From contig JAFKEQ010000001.1 of NCBI GenBank assembly GCA_017308575.1, positions 806,001 to 870,000 of the forward strand: DNA of 64,000 nt. Direction: 5' to 3'. The position numbers and the translations under genes were made by a program. This DNA comes from Afipia sp. (GTDB lineage Bacteria; Pseudomonadota; Alphaproteobacteria; Rhizobiales; Xanthobacteraceae). Under the pieces are notes generated by a model. It did not search any database, was not told the origin of the DNA, and saw only the letters and a list, made by a program, of their open reading frames with translations. This document shows positions 27,224 to 35,814 of this stretch, in pieces (the stretch's first letter is position 1; every line of letters starts with the position of its first letter).

Positions 27224-27733
27224 ATGGCCGACACGGCACACGCCAACACCGCACATTTCGACAGATGGGGCCGCCCCGCCTGGGACGGTCCTCGGAACGA
27301 CAATCACGGCTGGCGGCATGAATGGCGCCCCGGCTTTCACCCCGGCCGCATCATCCTGATCGTCGCCGGTTTCATCATCTGGTGGCCGCTGGGTCTGGCC
27401 GCTCTCGCTTACTCACTCTGGAGCAGAAACATGGGTTGCTGGTCGCACGATCGTCACGGCCGTTTTGCCGACAAGATGGAACGCATGCAGTGGAAAATGG
27501 AGCGGATGCGCAGCCGCATGGAAGGCCGCGGATTCTATGCGCCATCCAGCGGCAACCGCGCCTTCGACGACTACCGGATGGAGACGCTGCGCCGTCTCGA
27601 GGAAGAGCAGACCGAGTTCAAGGATTTCCTCGACCGCCTGCGCCACGCCAAGGACAAGGAAGAGTTCGACGCCTTCATGGCGCAGCACAAGCAGCGTCCG
27701 GCGCCATCGAACGATCAGCCGCAGCAGGGATAA
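27224..27733 (+). CDS. DUF2852 family membrane protein
   Basis: A 169-residue protein. A His/Trp/Arg-rich start (WGRPAWDGPRND, HGWRHEWRPGFHPGR) precedes one or two close membrane helices at about 42-67 (IILIVAGFIIWWPLGLAALAYSLWS). The rest is cytoplasmic and charged, with Met/Arg-rich helices (DKMERMQWKMERMRSRME) and a coiled coil (METLRRLEEEQTEFKDFLDRLRHAKDKEEF). This is the alphaproteobacterial DUF2852 pattern; function is unknown. It has a very strong ribosome binding site (AGGGAGGAAGG), a good promoter with a TetR-type operator, and its own terminator, so it is a tightly controlled single gene. Confidence 0.85.
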   Translation: MADTAHANTAHFDRWGRPAWDGPRNDNHGWRHEWRPGFHPGRIILIVAGFIIWWPLGLAALAYSLWSRNMGCWSHDRHGRFADKMERMQWKMERMRSRMEGRGFYAPSSGNRAFDDYRMETLRRLEEEQTEFKDFLDRLRHAKDKEEFDAFMAQHKQRPAPSNDQPQQG

Positions 27734-27761
27734 CGCCCCCGTCTCCCTGACGGCCAATGAA

Positions 27762-27796
27762 CCGCTCGCCTGGAAACAGGCGGGCGGTTTTGTTTT
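27762..27796 (+). terminator. Intrinsic terminator of the DUF2852 gene
   Basis: CCGCTCGCCTG (27762-27772) pairs over 11 bp, with one G-T wobble, with CAGGCGGGCGG (27777-27787) around a GAAA tetraloop, followed by TTTTGTTTT. Confidence 0.93.
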
Positions 27797-27804
27797 GTGC
27801 GGGA

Positions 27805-27936
27805 GTTAACCTCTCCCCGTTTACGGGGAGAGGTCGGATTGCATAGCAATCCGGGTGAGGGGCTGATTCATCTTCATTGTGGCAGGGCTTTGCCCCTCAC
27901 CCCAACCCTCTCCCCGCAGGCGGGGAGAGGGAGCTT
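27805..27936. repeat. Palindromic intergenic repeat, family D
   Basis: CCTCTCCCCGTTTACGGGGAGAGG on the left and CCCTCTCCCCGCAGGCGGGGAGAGG on the right flank a core with GATTGCATAGCAATC and GGGTGAGGGGC...GCCCCTCACCC. This is a known style of rhizobial repeat (shadow translation SPPAGRG). It separates the convergent DUF2852 and DUF6498-like genes and supplies the last codons of the latter. Confidence 0.85.
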
Positions 27937-28604
27937 TCCCTCCGCATCTGCATTTGAAGCCGGATTTCCAGCGCGGTCTTGATCAGCACCAGCACGATCA
28001 GCGGCGCGGTCCTGCCGATCGCCTGCGCGATGAACGCGCCGCCCAGGATCGCCACGTGCATGATGACGATGCGCTTGTAGAGGCCGCCGACAACATCGCC
28101 GGTGTCCGTGCCGCCCGGCATGGCCTTGCCGAACACGAAGCGATTGACCGCATCGTTGATGAAGATCGCGCCCTGGCCGGCGAACATCGCTACAAGAGGA
28201 ATCCACAGGCCCATGCCGATGACGGTCAGGCGGATGAAGTCCCGCCCGTCGTGAATTTTCGCGGCCCATGGGCCTGCGAACAGCGTGAAAATGAACAACA
28301 TGTGCACGGTCATGAACAGGCCGGCATGCACCGTGAAAAATCCACCGAGCGCGAGCGCACCCGCGATGCTGCGCCCTGCGGCGGAGCCGGGATTGCGCGA
28401 CATCGTCACCAGCCGCAGGATGGTCCAGAATCCGATCACCGCTGTCTCGAGCCAGTACAGGCAGAGCAGGACGAAAGCATCCCAGCCCCACCACAGCAGG
28501 CCCGCGAGCGGCACCAGATTCGACAGGATCAGAACCGCAGGAACGAAAAATCCCTGCGGCCGGGCCGCGCCGATGTCATGGGGTGTGGGCACCGTGGACG
28601 TCAT
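27897..28604 (-). CDS. DUF6498-like multi-pass membrane protein
   Basis: A 235-residue protein with about six hydrophobic helices: GFFVPAVLILSNLVPLAGLLWWGW, FVLLCLYWLETAVIGFWTIL, LALGGFFTVHAGLFMTVHMLFIFTLFAG, FIRLTVIGMGLWIPLVAMF and a C-terminal pair. The motif YWLETAVIGFW plus a FFTVHAGLFMTVH helix matches my memory of DUF6498. Function unknown. The last dozen residues (SLSPPAGRGLG) are translated from repeat family D, which supplies the stop codon, so the native C-terminus was replaced or extended. The start at 28604 (MTSTVPTPHD) is preferred over 28643. Confidence 0.72.
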   Translation of the reverse strand: MTSTVPTPHDIGAARPQGFFVPAVLILSNLVPLAGLLWWGWDAFVLLCLYWLETAVIGFWTILRLVTMSRNPGSAAGRSIAGALALGGFFTVHAGLFMTVHMLFIFTLFAGPWAAKIHDGRDFIRLTVIGMGLWIPLVAMFAGQGAIFINDAVNRFVFGKAMPGGTDTGDVVGGLYKRIVIMHVAILGGAFIAQAIGRTAPLIVLVLIKTALEIRLQMQMRRESSLSPPAGRGLG

Positions 28605-28835
28605 CGGCGGAGTAAACCCCATCCGGTCCATTCGACAAAGCATTGAAAGCCCAATCCGGCTTTCGGGTTGCCATCGCAGGCGGGATACGTATCATCGCGG
28701 CATGATCATGCATGTGACCTCATCTCGCCGCCGCTGGTGGCGATCCGTGTCCTGCAACGGCATCCGGGCTGGCTGATTTCCTGCGCGTCGGCGCATTCTC
28801 GCCTGTTGTCCGGATTTTTGATTCCGAAGGTTCTC

Positions 28836-29813
28836 ATGTCTTTGCAGAAATCATTGGCGTTGCCTGTGGCGGCGCTCGCCTGGCTTGGCCGCCAGGGCAC
28901 GCGCGCGCTCGCGGCGCTGGTCTTCATCGGCCTTGCGGTGCCTCCGCTCGGTGAAATGCTCAAGCCCTATATTTCGCATTCCGTTTTCGTGCTGCTCTGC
29001 ATTTCATTCACGCGGGTCGATGTGGCGGCGCTGCGGAGCCATCTGTCGCGACCGATGCTGGTGATCGGCGCGACGCTGTGGAGCGCGGTGGGAATTCCGG
29101 TGCTGTTCGGGGCGGGCAGCCTGATCGTCCGTCTCGATCAGGCCTCGCCCGAACTCTTTCTCGGGGTGATGCTGCAGTCCGTCACCTCGCCGATGAATTC
29201 GGCGCCCGCACTGGTGGCGCTGATGGGACTGGATGCGACGCTGGTTCTCATTACCCTGGTGACCACAACGGCGATGGTGCCGTTCACGGCGCCGCTGATC
29301 GCGTCGATATTTTTCGGATCGGCGCTGAGCATCTCGCCGCTGGCGCTTGGATTGAAGTTGATCGGACTTCTTGCGGGCGCGATCGTGGTGGCCACGGTCA
29401 TCAGGCGGCTGGCGGGTCCGGCCGCCATCGTGCGCTACAGTCAGGCCATCGACGGCTTCACCGTAATCGTCCTTCTGGTGCTTGTCAGCGGCCTGCTCGG
29501 GTCGGTGGCAATGAGCTTCTGGGCCGATCCAGTCGGCGTCCTGCTCGTGACCCTGCTGGCATTTGCCGCGGCGGTGGCGCTGCTGGGTCTGACTGTACTG
29601 GTCTTCCGCAAGGCGGGCCATGAGCGGGCGTGGGCGCTCGGTTTCATGGTGTCCCAGCGCAATCTCGGCCTGATGCTGGCCGCGGCCAATGGCGGGCTGC
29701 CGGGCCTGACCTGGCTGTATTTTGCGCTGTCGCAGTTCCCGATCTACCTCTTTCCTCACCTCCTCAAGCCGATGTTCCGCAGGGACCGGACCGTGTCGCA
29801 GCCCGCGCCCTGA
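28836..29813 (+). CDS. Bile acid:sodium symporter (SBF)-like membrane protein
   Basis: A 325-residue protein with about ten membrane helices. Pieces such as LKPYISHSVFVLLCISFTRVD, FLGVMLQSVTSPMNSAPALVALMGLDATLVLITLVTTTAMVPFTAPLIAS and LGFMVSQRNLGLMLAA resemble the SBF/BASS fold, with discontinuous helices rich in Pro/Asn/Ser. The substrate is unknown. I start at the ATG 28836 (MSLQKSLALP); upstream residues in the open frame are His/Arg-rich and not membrane-like. It lies upstream of tolQ but is separated by a 331-base gap and is probably its own unit. Confidence 0.75.
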   Translation: MSLQKSLALPVAALAWLGRQGTRALAALVFIGLAVPPLGEMLKPYISHSVFVLLCISFTRVDVAALRSHLSRPMLVIGATLWSAVGIPVLFGAGSLIVRLDQASPELFLGVMLQSVTSPMNSAPALVALMGLDATLVLITLVTTTAMVPFTAPLIASIFFGSALSISPLALGLKLIGLLAGAIVVATVIRRLAGPAAIVRYSQAIDGFTVIVLLVLVSGLLGSVAMSFWADPVGVLLVTLLAFAAAVALLGLTVLVFRKAGHERAWALGFMVSQRNLGLMLAAANGGLPGLTWLYFALSQFPIYLFPHLLKPMFRRDRTVSQPAP

Positions 29814-30144
29814 TTCCGGGCGGGGATGGTCGCCGGACTGTCACAGCTTGCGGTTAGCAAAGCCATTTTCCGGCCACGGATGCGTCACGGTAACCCAGCC
29901 TTAACCATGAAGAGCGTCTGGTGAGGTGAGCTGAAGGGCCGCCGGTAGCCCTCGTTTTGACACGTTAGCAGGGGATTCAGGGCCCGGCCTTGGGACAGAC
30001 TCCTTGGGACAGGCCACCCCACGCGACACGAAACCGGAACGGGGCGATCGGCAGCGTTGGTGTTTCGCTGCGGCGGCCGTTCGTGGCTGCAGCCATGCGG
30101 CCTTCGCGTGAACCTGGGATAGTCGCCTTGAGAGGATACCGATC
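29814..30144 (+). other. 331-base non-coding region upstream of tolQ
   Basis: No gene is visible. GTAA-CCCAGCC-TTAACC (29890-29906) is one mismatch from a CtrA box (TTAA-N7-TTAAC). TTTTGACACG near 29956 could be a -35 element. CCTTGGGACAG occurs twice close together around 29981-30010. A promoter for tolQRAB is expected here, but the start cannot be placed. Confidence 0.35.
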
Positions 30145-30858
30145 ATGAATCCAGCAGACGTTGCGCAGTCGGCCCTGCCGCTGGCCTCCGCTGACGTATC
30201 GCTGATTTCGCTGTTCTGGCACGCGCATTTCGTCGTCAAAACGATCATGCTCGGGTTGCTGGCCTGCTCCGTGTGGGTCTGGGCCATCGCGATCGACAAG
30301 ATCATCCTGTATTCGCGCACCCGCAAGGCGATGGACCGTTTCGAGCAGGCGTTCTGGTCGGGCCAGTCGATCGACGAATTGTATCGCGCGCTGGCGGCCA
30401 AGCCGACGCAGTCGATGGCGGCGCTGTTCGTGGCGGCGATGCGCGAATGGAAGCGCTCGTTCGAGAGCCATTCCCGTTCCTTCGCGGGCCTTCAGATGCG
30501 GATCGACAAGGTGATGAGCGTGTCGATTGCCCGTGAGGTCGAGCGCCTGGACCGGCGGCTGCTGGTGCTGGCGACGGTCGGCTCCGCGAGCCCGTTCGTT
30601 GGCTTGTTCGGCACGGTCTGGGGCATCATGTCGAGCTTCCAGTCCATCGCGGCGTCCAAGAATACCTCGCTGGCGGTGGTCGCGCCCGGCATCGCGGAGG
30701 CGCTGTTCGCCACAGCAATCGGCCTGATCGCCGCAATTCCGGCGACAATTTTCTACAATAAGTTCACCTCGGAGGTGAACCGCCAGGCCCAGCGGCTTGA
30801 AGGTTTCGCTGACGAGTTCTCGGCGATCCTGTCGCGTCAGATCGACGAGCGCGCCTGA
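30145..30858 (+). CDS. tolQ: Tol-Pal system proton channel TolQ
   Basis: A 237-residue inner-membrane protein with three helices: about 22-50 (LISLFWHAHFVVKTIMLGLLACSVWVWAIAID), about 140-165 (RRLLVLATVGSASPFVGLFGTVWGIMSSF) and about 175-205 (LAVVAPGIAEALFATAIGLIAAIPATIFYNKF). These are the TolQ/ExbB signatures, including the channel-lining Thr/Ser. With TolR it converts proton flow into force on TolA and outer-membrane constriction at division. First gene of tolQRAB; tolR starts 37 bases later. Confidence 0.97.
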   Translation: MNPADVAQSALPLASADVSLISLFWHAHFVVKTIMLGLLACSVWVWAIAIDKIILYSRTRKAMDRFEQAFWSGQSIDELYRALAAKPTQSMAALFVAAMREWKRSFESHSRSFAGLQMRIDKVMSVSIAREVERLDRRLLVLATVGSASPFVGLFGTVWGIMSSFQSIAASKNTSLAVVAPGIAEALFATAIGLIAAIPATIFYNKFTSEVNRQAQRLEGFADEFSAILSRQIDERA

Positions 30859-30895
30859 CCCTCGCGGGTTAGGTCTCAATTTCGGAGGTCCGGTT

Positions 30896-31345
30896 ATGGG
30901 CATGAACATGGGAGGCGGGTCGTCCGGCGGACGCGGCCGTTATCGCCGCGCCAATGTCATGGCCGAGATCAACGTCACCCCGATGGTGGACGTGATGCTG
31001 GTGCTGCTGATCATCTTCATGGTGTCGGCGCCGCTGCTCACCGTGGGCGTGCCGCTGGACCTGCCGCAGACGGCGGCCAAGAGTCTCGATCAGGACAAGG
31101 AGCCGCTGACGCTCTCGGTCCAGCTCAGCGGCAAGGTGTTTCTCAACAACACCGAGATCGCGATGGACGAACTGGTGCCAAAATTGACGGCAATTACCCA
31201 GGCGCGGGGCGGCATGGACGAGCGTATCTTTGTTCGCGGCGACACGAAGGTGGATTACGGTACGGTGATGCGCGTGATGGGACGGTTGTCCGCTGCGGGC
31301 TTCAAGCGCGTGGCTCTGGTGACCGAGGTCGAGCAGGGAACCTGA
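30896..31345 (+). CDS. tolR: Tol-Pal system protein TolR
   Basis: A 149-residue protein. A Gly-rich basic N-terminus leads to the single membrane helix INVTPMVDVMLVLLIIFMVSAPLL, whose Asp is the proton carrier conserved in TolR/ExbD/MotB. The periplasmic domain follows (LDLPQTAAKSLDQDKEPLTLSVQLSG...VDYGTVMRVMGRLSAAGFKRVALVTE). A clear GGAGG ribosome binding site supports the ATG at 30896. One base separates its stop from the tolA GTG. Confidence 0.96.
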   Translation: MGMNMGGGSSGGRGRYRRANVMAEINVTPMVDVMLVLLIIFMVSAPLLTVGVPLDLPQTAAKSLDQDKEPLTLSVQLSGKVFLNNTEIAMDELVPKLTAITQARGGMDERIFVRGDTKVDYGTVMRVMGRLSAAGFKRVALVTEVEQGT

Positions 31346-31346
31346 C

Positions 31347-32369
31347 GTGAAGATCGACAAGACAGTTGCAGCGTCTGTCGCGTTGCATGCCCTGGTGATC
31401 GGCTGGGGTCTTGTGTCGTTCTCGACCAAGGCCTTCGAGTCGATGCCGGAGGATTCCGTTCCCGTCGATATCATTTCCGCCGATCAATACGCCAAGGCGA
31501 TGGCCGGCATGAAGACCGGCAAGAAGGACAATCCGAAGCCGCTGGTGGAGAAGGTCGCCGAGGCAAAGCCGCCGGTGGACGATGCCGTCGGCAAGATCGA
31601 CGACAAGAAGCCGCCGGTCGTCACCGAAGCTGCGCCGAAAGAACAGCCCAAGACCGACGACAAGGCTGCTGCCGAAGCGGCCAAGGAAGCAGCCAAAGCG
31701 GAGGCTGCAGCGGCAGCCAAGGCTGCGGCGGACGCGAAAGCCAAGGCCGAAGCGAAAGCCGCGGCGGTTGCGGAAGCGAAGGAAGCCGCAGAGGCAGAGG
31801 CCAAGGCTGCGGCGGAAGCCAAGGCCAAGGCTGACGCGCAGGCCAAGGCGAAAGCCGAGGCGAAGGCGAAGGCAGAGGCCAAGGCGAAAGCCGAAGCCAA
31901 GGCCAGGGCGGAAGCCAAGGCCAAGGCCGAGGAAGCCAAGAAGGCCGAGCGCGTGTTCGACCAGTCGAAGATCGCGGCCCTGCTGGACAAGCGCGATCCG
32001 ACGCGCGCCTCCATCACGGGCGCAGCGTTGAACTCGCAGGCCTCGCTCGGCACGGCGCGCGGCTCGGCTGCGGACAATTCGGCAACATGGGGCGCGATGT
32101 TCCGCCAGCAGGTCGAGCGCTGCTGGAAGAAACCCTATGGCGGCATCGAAGCGCAGAAGGTCGAGGCGGTTTTCACCATCCGTCTGAAGCGTGACGGCAC
32201 GCTGGAAACCATGCCTGTGCCGTTGCCAGGCGGATCAAGCCCGTATTTCCGCGTCTATCAGGAGAGCGCGCAGCGCGCGATCATCGAGTGCCAGCCCTAT
32301 AATTTGCCGGCCGCTTATTTCGATGAATGGAAATTCTTCGAACCGGCTTTCACTGAAAAGTTTTCATGA
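31347..32369 (+). CDS. tolA: Cell envelope integrity protein TolA
   Basis: A 340-residue protein starting at GTG. An N-terminal membrane anchor ([21 protein letters not shown]) is followed by a Pro/Lys linker, a long Ala/Lys/Glu helix of eleven-residue-like repeats (about 105-205, [14 protein letters not shown] type) spanning the periplasm, and a C-terminal globular domain (about 245-340; [53 protein letters not shown]) that contacts TolB and Pal. The codon-level repeat in 31680-31935 is prone to length variation. Third gene of tolQRAB. Confidence 0.95.
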   Translation: MKIDKTVAASVALHALVIGWGLVSFSTKAFESMPEDSVPVDIISADQYAKAMAGMKTGKKDNPKPLVEKVAEAKPPVDDAVGKIDDKKPPVVTEAAPKEQPKTDDKAAAEAAKEAAKAEAAAAAKAAADAKAKAEAKAAAVAEAKEAAEAEAKAAAEAKAKADAQAKAKAEAKAKAEAKAKAEAKARAEAKAKAEEAKKAERVFDQSKIAALLDKRDPTRASITGAALNSQASLGTARGSAADNSATWGAMFRQQVERCWKKPYGGIEAQKVEAVFTIRLKRDGTLETMPVPLPGGSSPYFRVYQESAQRAIIECQPYNLPAAYFDEWKFFEPAFTEKFS

Positions 32370-32436
32370 CGGCGTCATTGGGATTGATGCCTCGACAGAT
32401 CACAAGCGGCGCCATCGCCGCCAGAATGAAGTTTGG

Positions 32437-33810
32437 ATGAGCATGCGAGATTTGAACGACGGACTGCAGGCGATCGGCGAAACCAGCGTTTCGGGACTGT
32501 CACGCCGCCGGATGCTGACGGGTGTGGCCTCGGCCGGACTTCTGCTGGCGTCGCCGATGCGGCAGGCATTGGCGCAGGCGCGCGTTACCGTCACCGAGGG
32601 CAATTTCCAGCCAATTCCGATCGCGATCCCGAATTTCGTGGCAGGTACGCAGGGCGACGCCAATGTCGGCGCCGGCATTTCGCAGGTCATTACCAACAAC
32701 CTCAAGCGTAGCGGGCTGTTCGCGCCGATCGATCAGGCGGCGTATATCGAGCGCATCTCCAACATCGACGTGCCGCCGCAGTTCGCCAACTGGCGCCAGA
32801 TCAACGCGCAGGCGCTCGTCACCGGCCGCGCCACGCGCCAGGGCGACGGCCGCCTCAAGGCGGAATTCCGTCTGTGGGACGTGCCGCAGGCGCAGCAGCT
32901 CACGGGCCAGCAGTATTTCACGTCGCCGGAATCATGGCGCCGGATCGCGCATATCATTTCGGATCAGATCTACGAGCGTCTCACCGGCGAGAAAGGCTAC
33001 TTCGATAGCCGCGTGGTGTTCATCGACGAGACCGGCCCGAAAGAGCGCCGCATCAAGCGACTGGCGATCATGGATCAGGACGGCGCCAACGTGCGCTACC
33101 TCACGCGCGGTGCTGACCTTGTCATCACGCCGCGCTTCTCGCCGTCCACGCAGGAAATCACCTATATGGAATACGGCCAGGGTGACCCGCGCGTGTATCT
33201 GTTCAATGTCGAAACCGGCCAGCGCGAGATCGTCGGCAATTTCCCCGGCATGTCGTTCTCGCCCCGGTTCTCACCGGACGGCCAGCGCATCATTATGAGC
33301 CTGCAGCAGGGCGGCAACTCCAACCTGTTCGTGATGGACCTGCGCTCGAAATCCACCACGCGCCTGACCGACACGCCGGCGATCGACACCTCGCCGTCCT
33401 ATGCGCCGGACGCTAGCCGGATCTGCTTCGAGTCCGATCGCGGCGGGAAACCGCAGATTTATGTGATGGGTGCCGGCGGCGGCGCGGCGCAGCGCATCTC
33501 GTTCGGCGACGGCAGTTATTCGACGCCGGTGTGGTCGCCGCGCGGCGACTACATCGCGTTCACCAAGCAGGGCGGCGGACAGTTCGCGATCGGCATCATG
33601 AAGCCGGACGGATCAGGCGAACGCATTCTCACCTCGGGCTATCACAATGAAGGCCCGACGTTTGCGCCGAACGGCCGCGTCGTGATGTTCTTCCGCGATA
33701 CCGGCGGCGGGCCGTCGCTCTACACGGTGGATATTTCCGGCCGTAACGAACAGAAGGTGCCGACCCCGGGCTTCGCATCGGACCCGGCTTGGTCGCCGCT
33801 GCTCTCCTGA
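32437..33810 (+). CDS. tolB: Tol-Pal system beta-propeller protein TolB
   Basis: A 457-residue periplasmic protein. The N-terminus carries a twin-arginine-like export signal ([30 protein letters not shown]) rather than a plain Sec signal. The D1 domain (about 50-180) precedes the six-bladed propeller with typical WD-like units: [116 protein letters not shown]. TolB cycles between Pal and TolA. The start is at 32437 or 32443. pal does not follow; it lies 12 kb away in opposite orientation. Confidence 0.95.
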   Translation: MSMRDLNDGLQAIGETSVSGLSRRRMLTGVASAGLLLASPMRQALAQARVTVTEGNFQPIPIAIPNFVAGTQGDANVGAGISQVITNNLKRSGLFAPIDQAAYIERISNIDVPPQFANWRQINAQALVTGRATRQGDGRLKAEFRLWDVPQAQQLTGQQYFTSPESWRRIAHIISDQIYERLTGEKGYFDSRVVFIDETGPKERRIKRLAIMDQDGANVRYLTRGADLVITPRFSPSTQEITYMEYGQGDPRVYLFNVETGQREIVGNFPGMSFSPRFSPDGQRIIMSLQQGGNSNLFVMDLRSKSTTRLTDTPAIDTSPSYAPDASRICFESDRGGKPQIYVMGAGGGAAQRISFGDGSYSTPVWSPRGDYIAFTKQGGGQFAIGIMKPDGSGERILTSGYHNEGPTFAPNGRVVMFFRDTGGGPSLYTVDISGRNEQKVPTPGFASDPAWSPLLS

Positions 33811-33811
33811 T

Positions 33812-33847
33812 TTAAAAAAAAGGCCCGGCGGTTTATCCACCGGGCCT
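33812..33847 (-). terminator. Intrinsic terminator, strongest on the minus strand
   Basis: AGGCCCGG (33821-33828) pairs with CCGGGCCT (33840-33847). Eight A on the left give a strong U tract for minus-strand transcripts from the histone-like gene; it may also slow tolB transcripts. Confidence 0.8.
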
Positions 33848-33928
33848 GTATTGCGTTCAGAGATTGCCTGAATCAAAGGCAAATCCGGATGGATCCGGTG
33901 CGCTGATATTCCCAGCGCGGAAAAGCGA

Positions 33929-34393
33929 TCAGCTTCCGGTCCCCTCGTCGCTGGAATTGCTGGACCAGCTCGGAGCCGTGTCGTGAGACGGAGCCGGGCT
34001 GGACCAGCTCGATTCGATCGTCGCCGGAGCGGGCTCTGGAGCCGGCGCGGGAGCGGGCTTGGGTGCGCGCTTCCTCGGAGCCGCCTTCTTGGGCGCGGCA
34101 TCTTTGGGAGCGGCAGCCTTCTTGGCGACGGATTTTTTGGCGGTTTTCTTTGCCGACTTCTTGGCGGCTTTCTTGGTCGCCTTCTTGGCTGTTTTCTTCG
34201 CAGATTTCTTGGCGGCTTTTTTTGCGGTTTTCTTTGCAGCTTTCTTGGCTGATTTTTTCGCGGCCTTTTTCGCCGATTTCTTGGACGCCTTCTTCGAAGT
34301 CTTCTTGGCGGCCTTCTTTGCCATCAGCATCTTGCTGGCCTTCTTCGCCTTTTTGTCTTTTTTGTTCTTCGACTTCTTTTTGCCTTTAGCCAT
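33929..34393 (-). CDS. Histone H1-like, lysine/alanine-repeat DNA-binding protein
   Basis: A 154-residue, extremely basic protein. After MAKGKKKSKNKKDKKAKKASK the body is built from KKAAKK/KKSAKK/KKTAKK repeats (about 25-95), then an AAPKDAAPKKAAP linker and a Pro/Ala then Ser/Trp-rich acidic-free tail (SSWSSPAPSHDTAPSWSSNSSDEGTGS). This resembles eukaryotic H1 tails and bacterial H1-like proteins such as Chlamydia Hc or Bordetella BpH2, which compact DNA. The ATG at 34393 is 6 bases from AGGAGG; 34396 is an adjacent alternative. Transcribed alone, with its own terminator. Confidence 0.85.
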   Translation of the reverse strand: MAKGKKKSKNKKDKKAKKASKMLMAKKAAKKTSKKASKKSAKKAAKKSAKKAAKKTAKKAAKKSAKKTAKKATKKAAKKSAKKTAKKSVAKKAAAPKDAAPKKAAPRKRAPKPAPAPAPEPAPATIESSWSSPAPSHDTAPSWSSNSSDEGTGS

Positions 34394-34433
34394 CATCGTC
34401 CTCCTGTTTTCGCCGATTCCACCTTCGCGGCGT

Positions 34434-35798
34434 TCAGGCATTCCCGATACGGGCGCCCTTCATCGAACTCGTCAACGCATCCGGTCGAGGACCGCCTGTC
34501 GCCCAGTCGAGCAGTTCAATCGTATGCACCACAGGGACGGACGTTCCGTCGGTACTTGCCACCGAGCCGATCTGCACCATGCACCCGATGTTGCCGGCGG
34601 AGATGATATCCGGCTTCGTCGACGCGATGTTGGCGACCTTGCGTTCGCGCAACCGCTTTGCAATGCCGGGCTGGAGGATGTTGTACGTTCCCGCCGAGCC
34701 GCAACACAGATGACTCTCCGGCACATCTTTCACCACGAATCCGCTCTTGGAAAGTAATTCTTTCGGAAGCTGCGTGATTTTCTGTCCGTGCTGCAACGAA
34801 CATGCGGAGTGATACGCGACGACGAGATCGTTTTTGTCCTGCGGCCACGCGATGTCGAGCGAGCCGAGATACTCGGTCACATCCTTCGCCAGAGCCGAGA
34901 CGCGCGCGGCTTTCGCCGCATAGGCCGCGTCTTCGCGCAGCATGTAGCCGTAGTCCTTGATGGTCGTTCCGCAGCCGGACGTGGTCACCAGAACGGCGTC
35001 GAGGCCGCCCCTCGCGGCCTCCCTGGTCCAGGCATCGGTGTTGGCCCTGGCACGCGCCAGCGCATCGTCGTCGCGGCCCATGTGATGGGTCAGTGAGCCG
35101 CAGCACTGCTCGTCCGCCACCAGCACCACCTCGATGCCATTGCGGGTCAGCATGCGGATCGCCGCCTGGTTGATGCCGGGAGACAGAACTTGCTGCGCGC
35201 AGCCCTGCAGCAGCGCCACACGGCCGCGCTTCTCGCCCTCGGCAGGGAAGATCGTTCCTCTCGCGGGTCCGGGCTGCGGCAGGCGCGCCGGAGCCAGCGC
35301 CAGCATCGCCCGCACCCGGTCGAAGAATGTCGGCGCGGTCGCGCCTGTCGGTCCCGGCAGCAATGCGGCGAACGGCTTGGCGAACCGGGCGGCGATCATG
35401 CCGAGCCGGAACACGCCGGGGCGCGGCAGCACATAAGCCAGCACGCCGCGCAGGAACCGCTCCGGCAACGGCCGCGCGTATTCTTCCTCGACCTTGACCC
35501 GCGCCTGATCGACGAGATGCATGTAGTTCACGCCCGAAGGGCAGGTGGTCATGCAGGCGAGGCAGGAGAGGCAGCGGTCGATATGCTTGGCGACCTCCTG
35601 CGTCGGCGCGCGGTCGTTCTCCAGCATGTCTTTGATGAGGTAGATGCGGCCGCGCGGGCTGTCGAGTTCGTCCCCGAGCAGGACATAGGTCGGGCAGGTC
35701 GCGGTACAGAACCCGCAATGCACGCATTTGCGCAGGATCTTGTCGGCTTCCTGAATGTCCGGATCGGCAAGCTGGGCGAGGGAAAATTCGGTCTTCAT
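34434..35798 (-). CDS. glcF: Glycolate oxidase iron-sulfur subunit GlcF
   Basis: A 454-residue protein. Two 4Fe-4S motifs are intact near the N-terminus (CVHCGFCTATCPTY and CLSCLACMTTCPSGV), and two CCG domains follow (DEQCCGSLTHHMG, ESHLCCGSAGTYN). It passes electrons from the GlcDE flavoproteins to the quinone pool during oxidation of glycolate to glyoxylate. Last of the minus-strand glcD-glcE-glcF operon; glcE ends 16 bases upstream. Confidence 0.96.
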   Translation of the reverse strand: MKTEFSLAQLADPDIQEADKILRKCVHCGFCTATCPTYVLLGDELDSPRGRIYLIKDMLENDRAPTQEVAKHIDRCLSCLACMTTCPSGVNYMHLVDQARVKVEEEYARPLPERFLRGVLAYVLPRPGVFRLGMIAARFAKPFAALLPGPTGATAPTFFDRVRAMLALAPARLPQPGPARGTIFPAEGEKRGRVALLQGCAQQVLSPGINQAAIRMLTRNGIEVVLVADEQCCGSLTHHMGRDDDALARARANTDAWTREAARGGLDAVLVTTSGCGTTIKDYGYMLREDAAYAAKAARVSALAKDVTEYLGSLDIAWPQDKNDLVVAYHSACSLQHGQKITQLPKELLSKSGFVVKDVPESHLCCGSAGTYNILQPGIAKRLRERKVANIASTKPDIISAGNIGCMVQIGSVASTDGTSVPVVHTIELLDWATGGPRPDALTSSMKGARIGNA

Positions 35799-35814
35799 GG
35801 TGTGGTCGTCCGGA

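Noticed and set aside
34110..34330. Short tandem repeats resembling a CRISPR or minisatellite
   Set aside because: They are in-frame Lys/Ala codon repeats of the H1-like gene, with no spacers.
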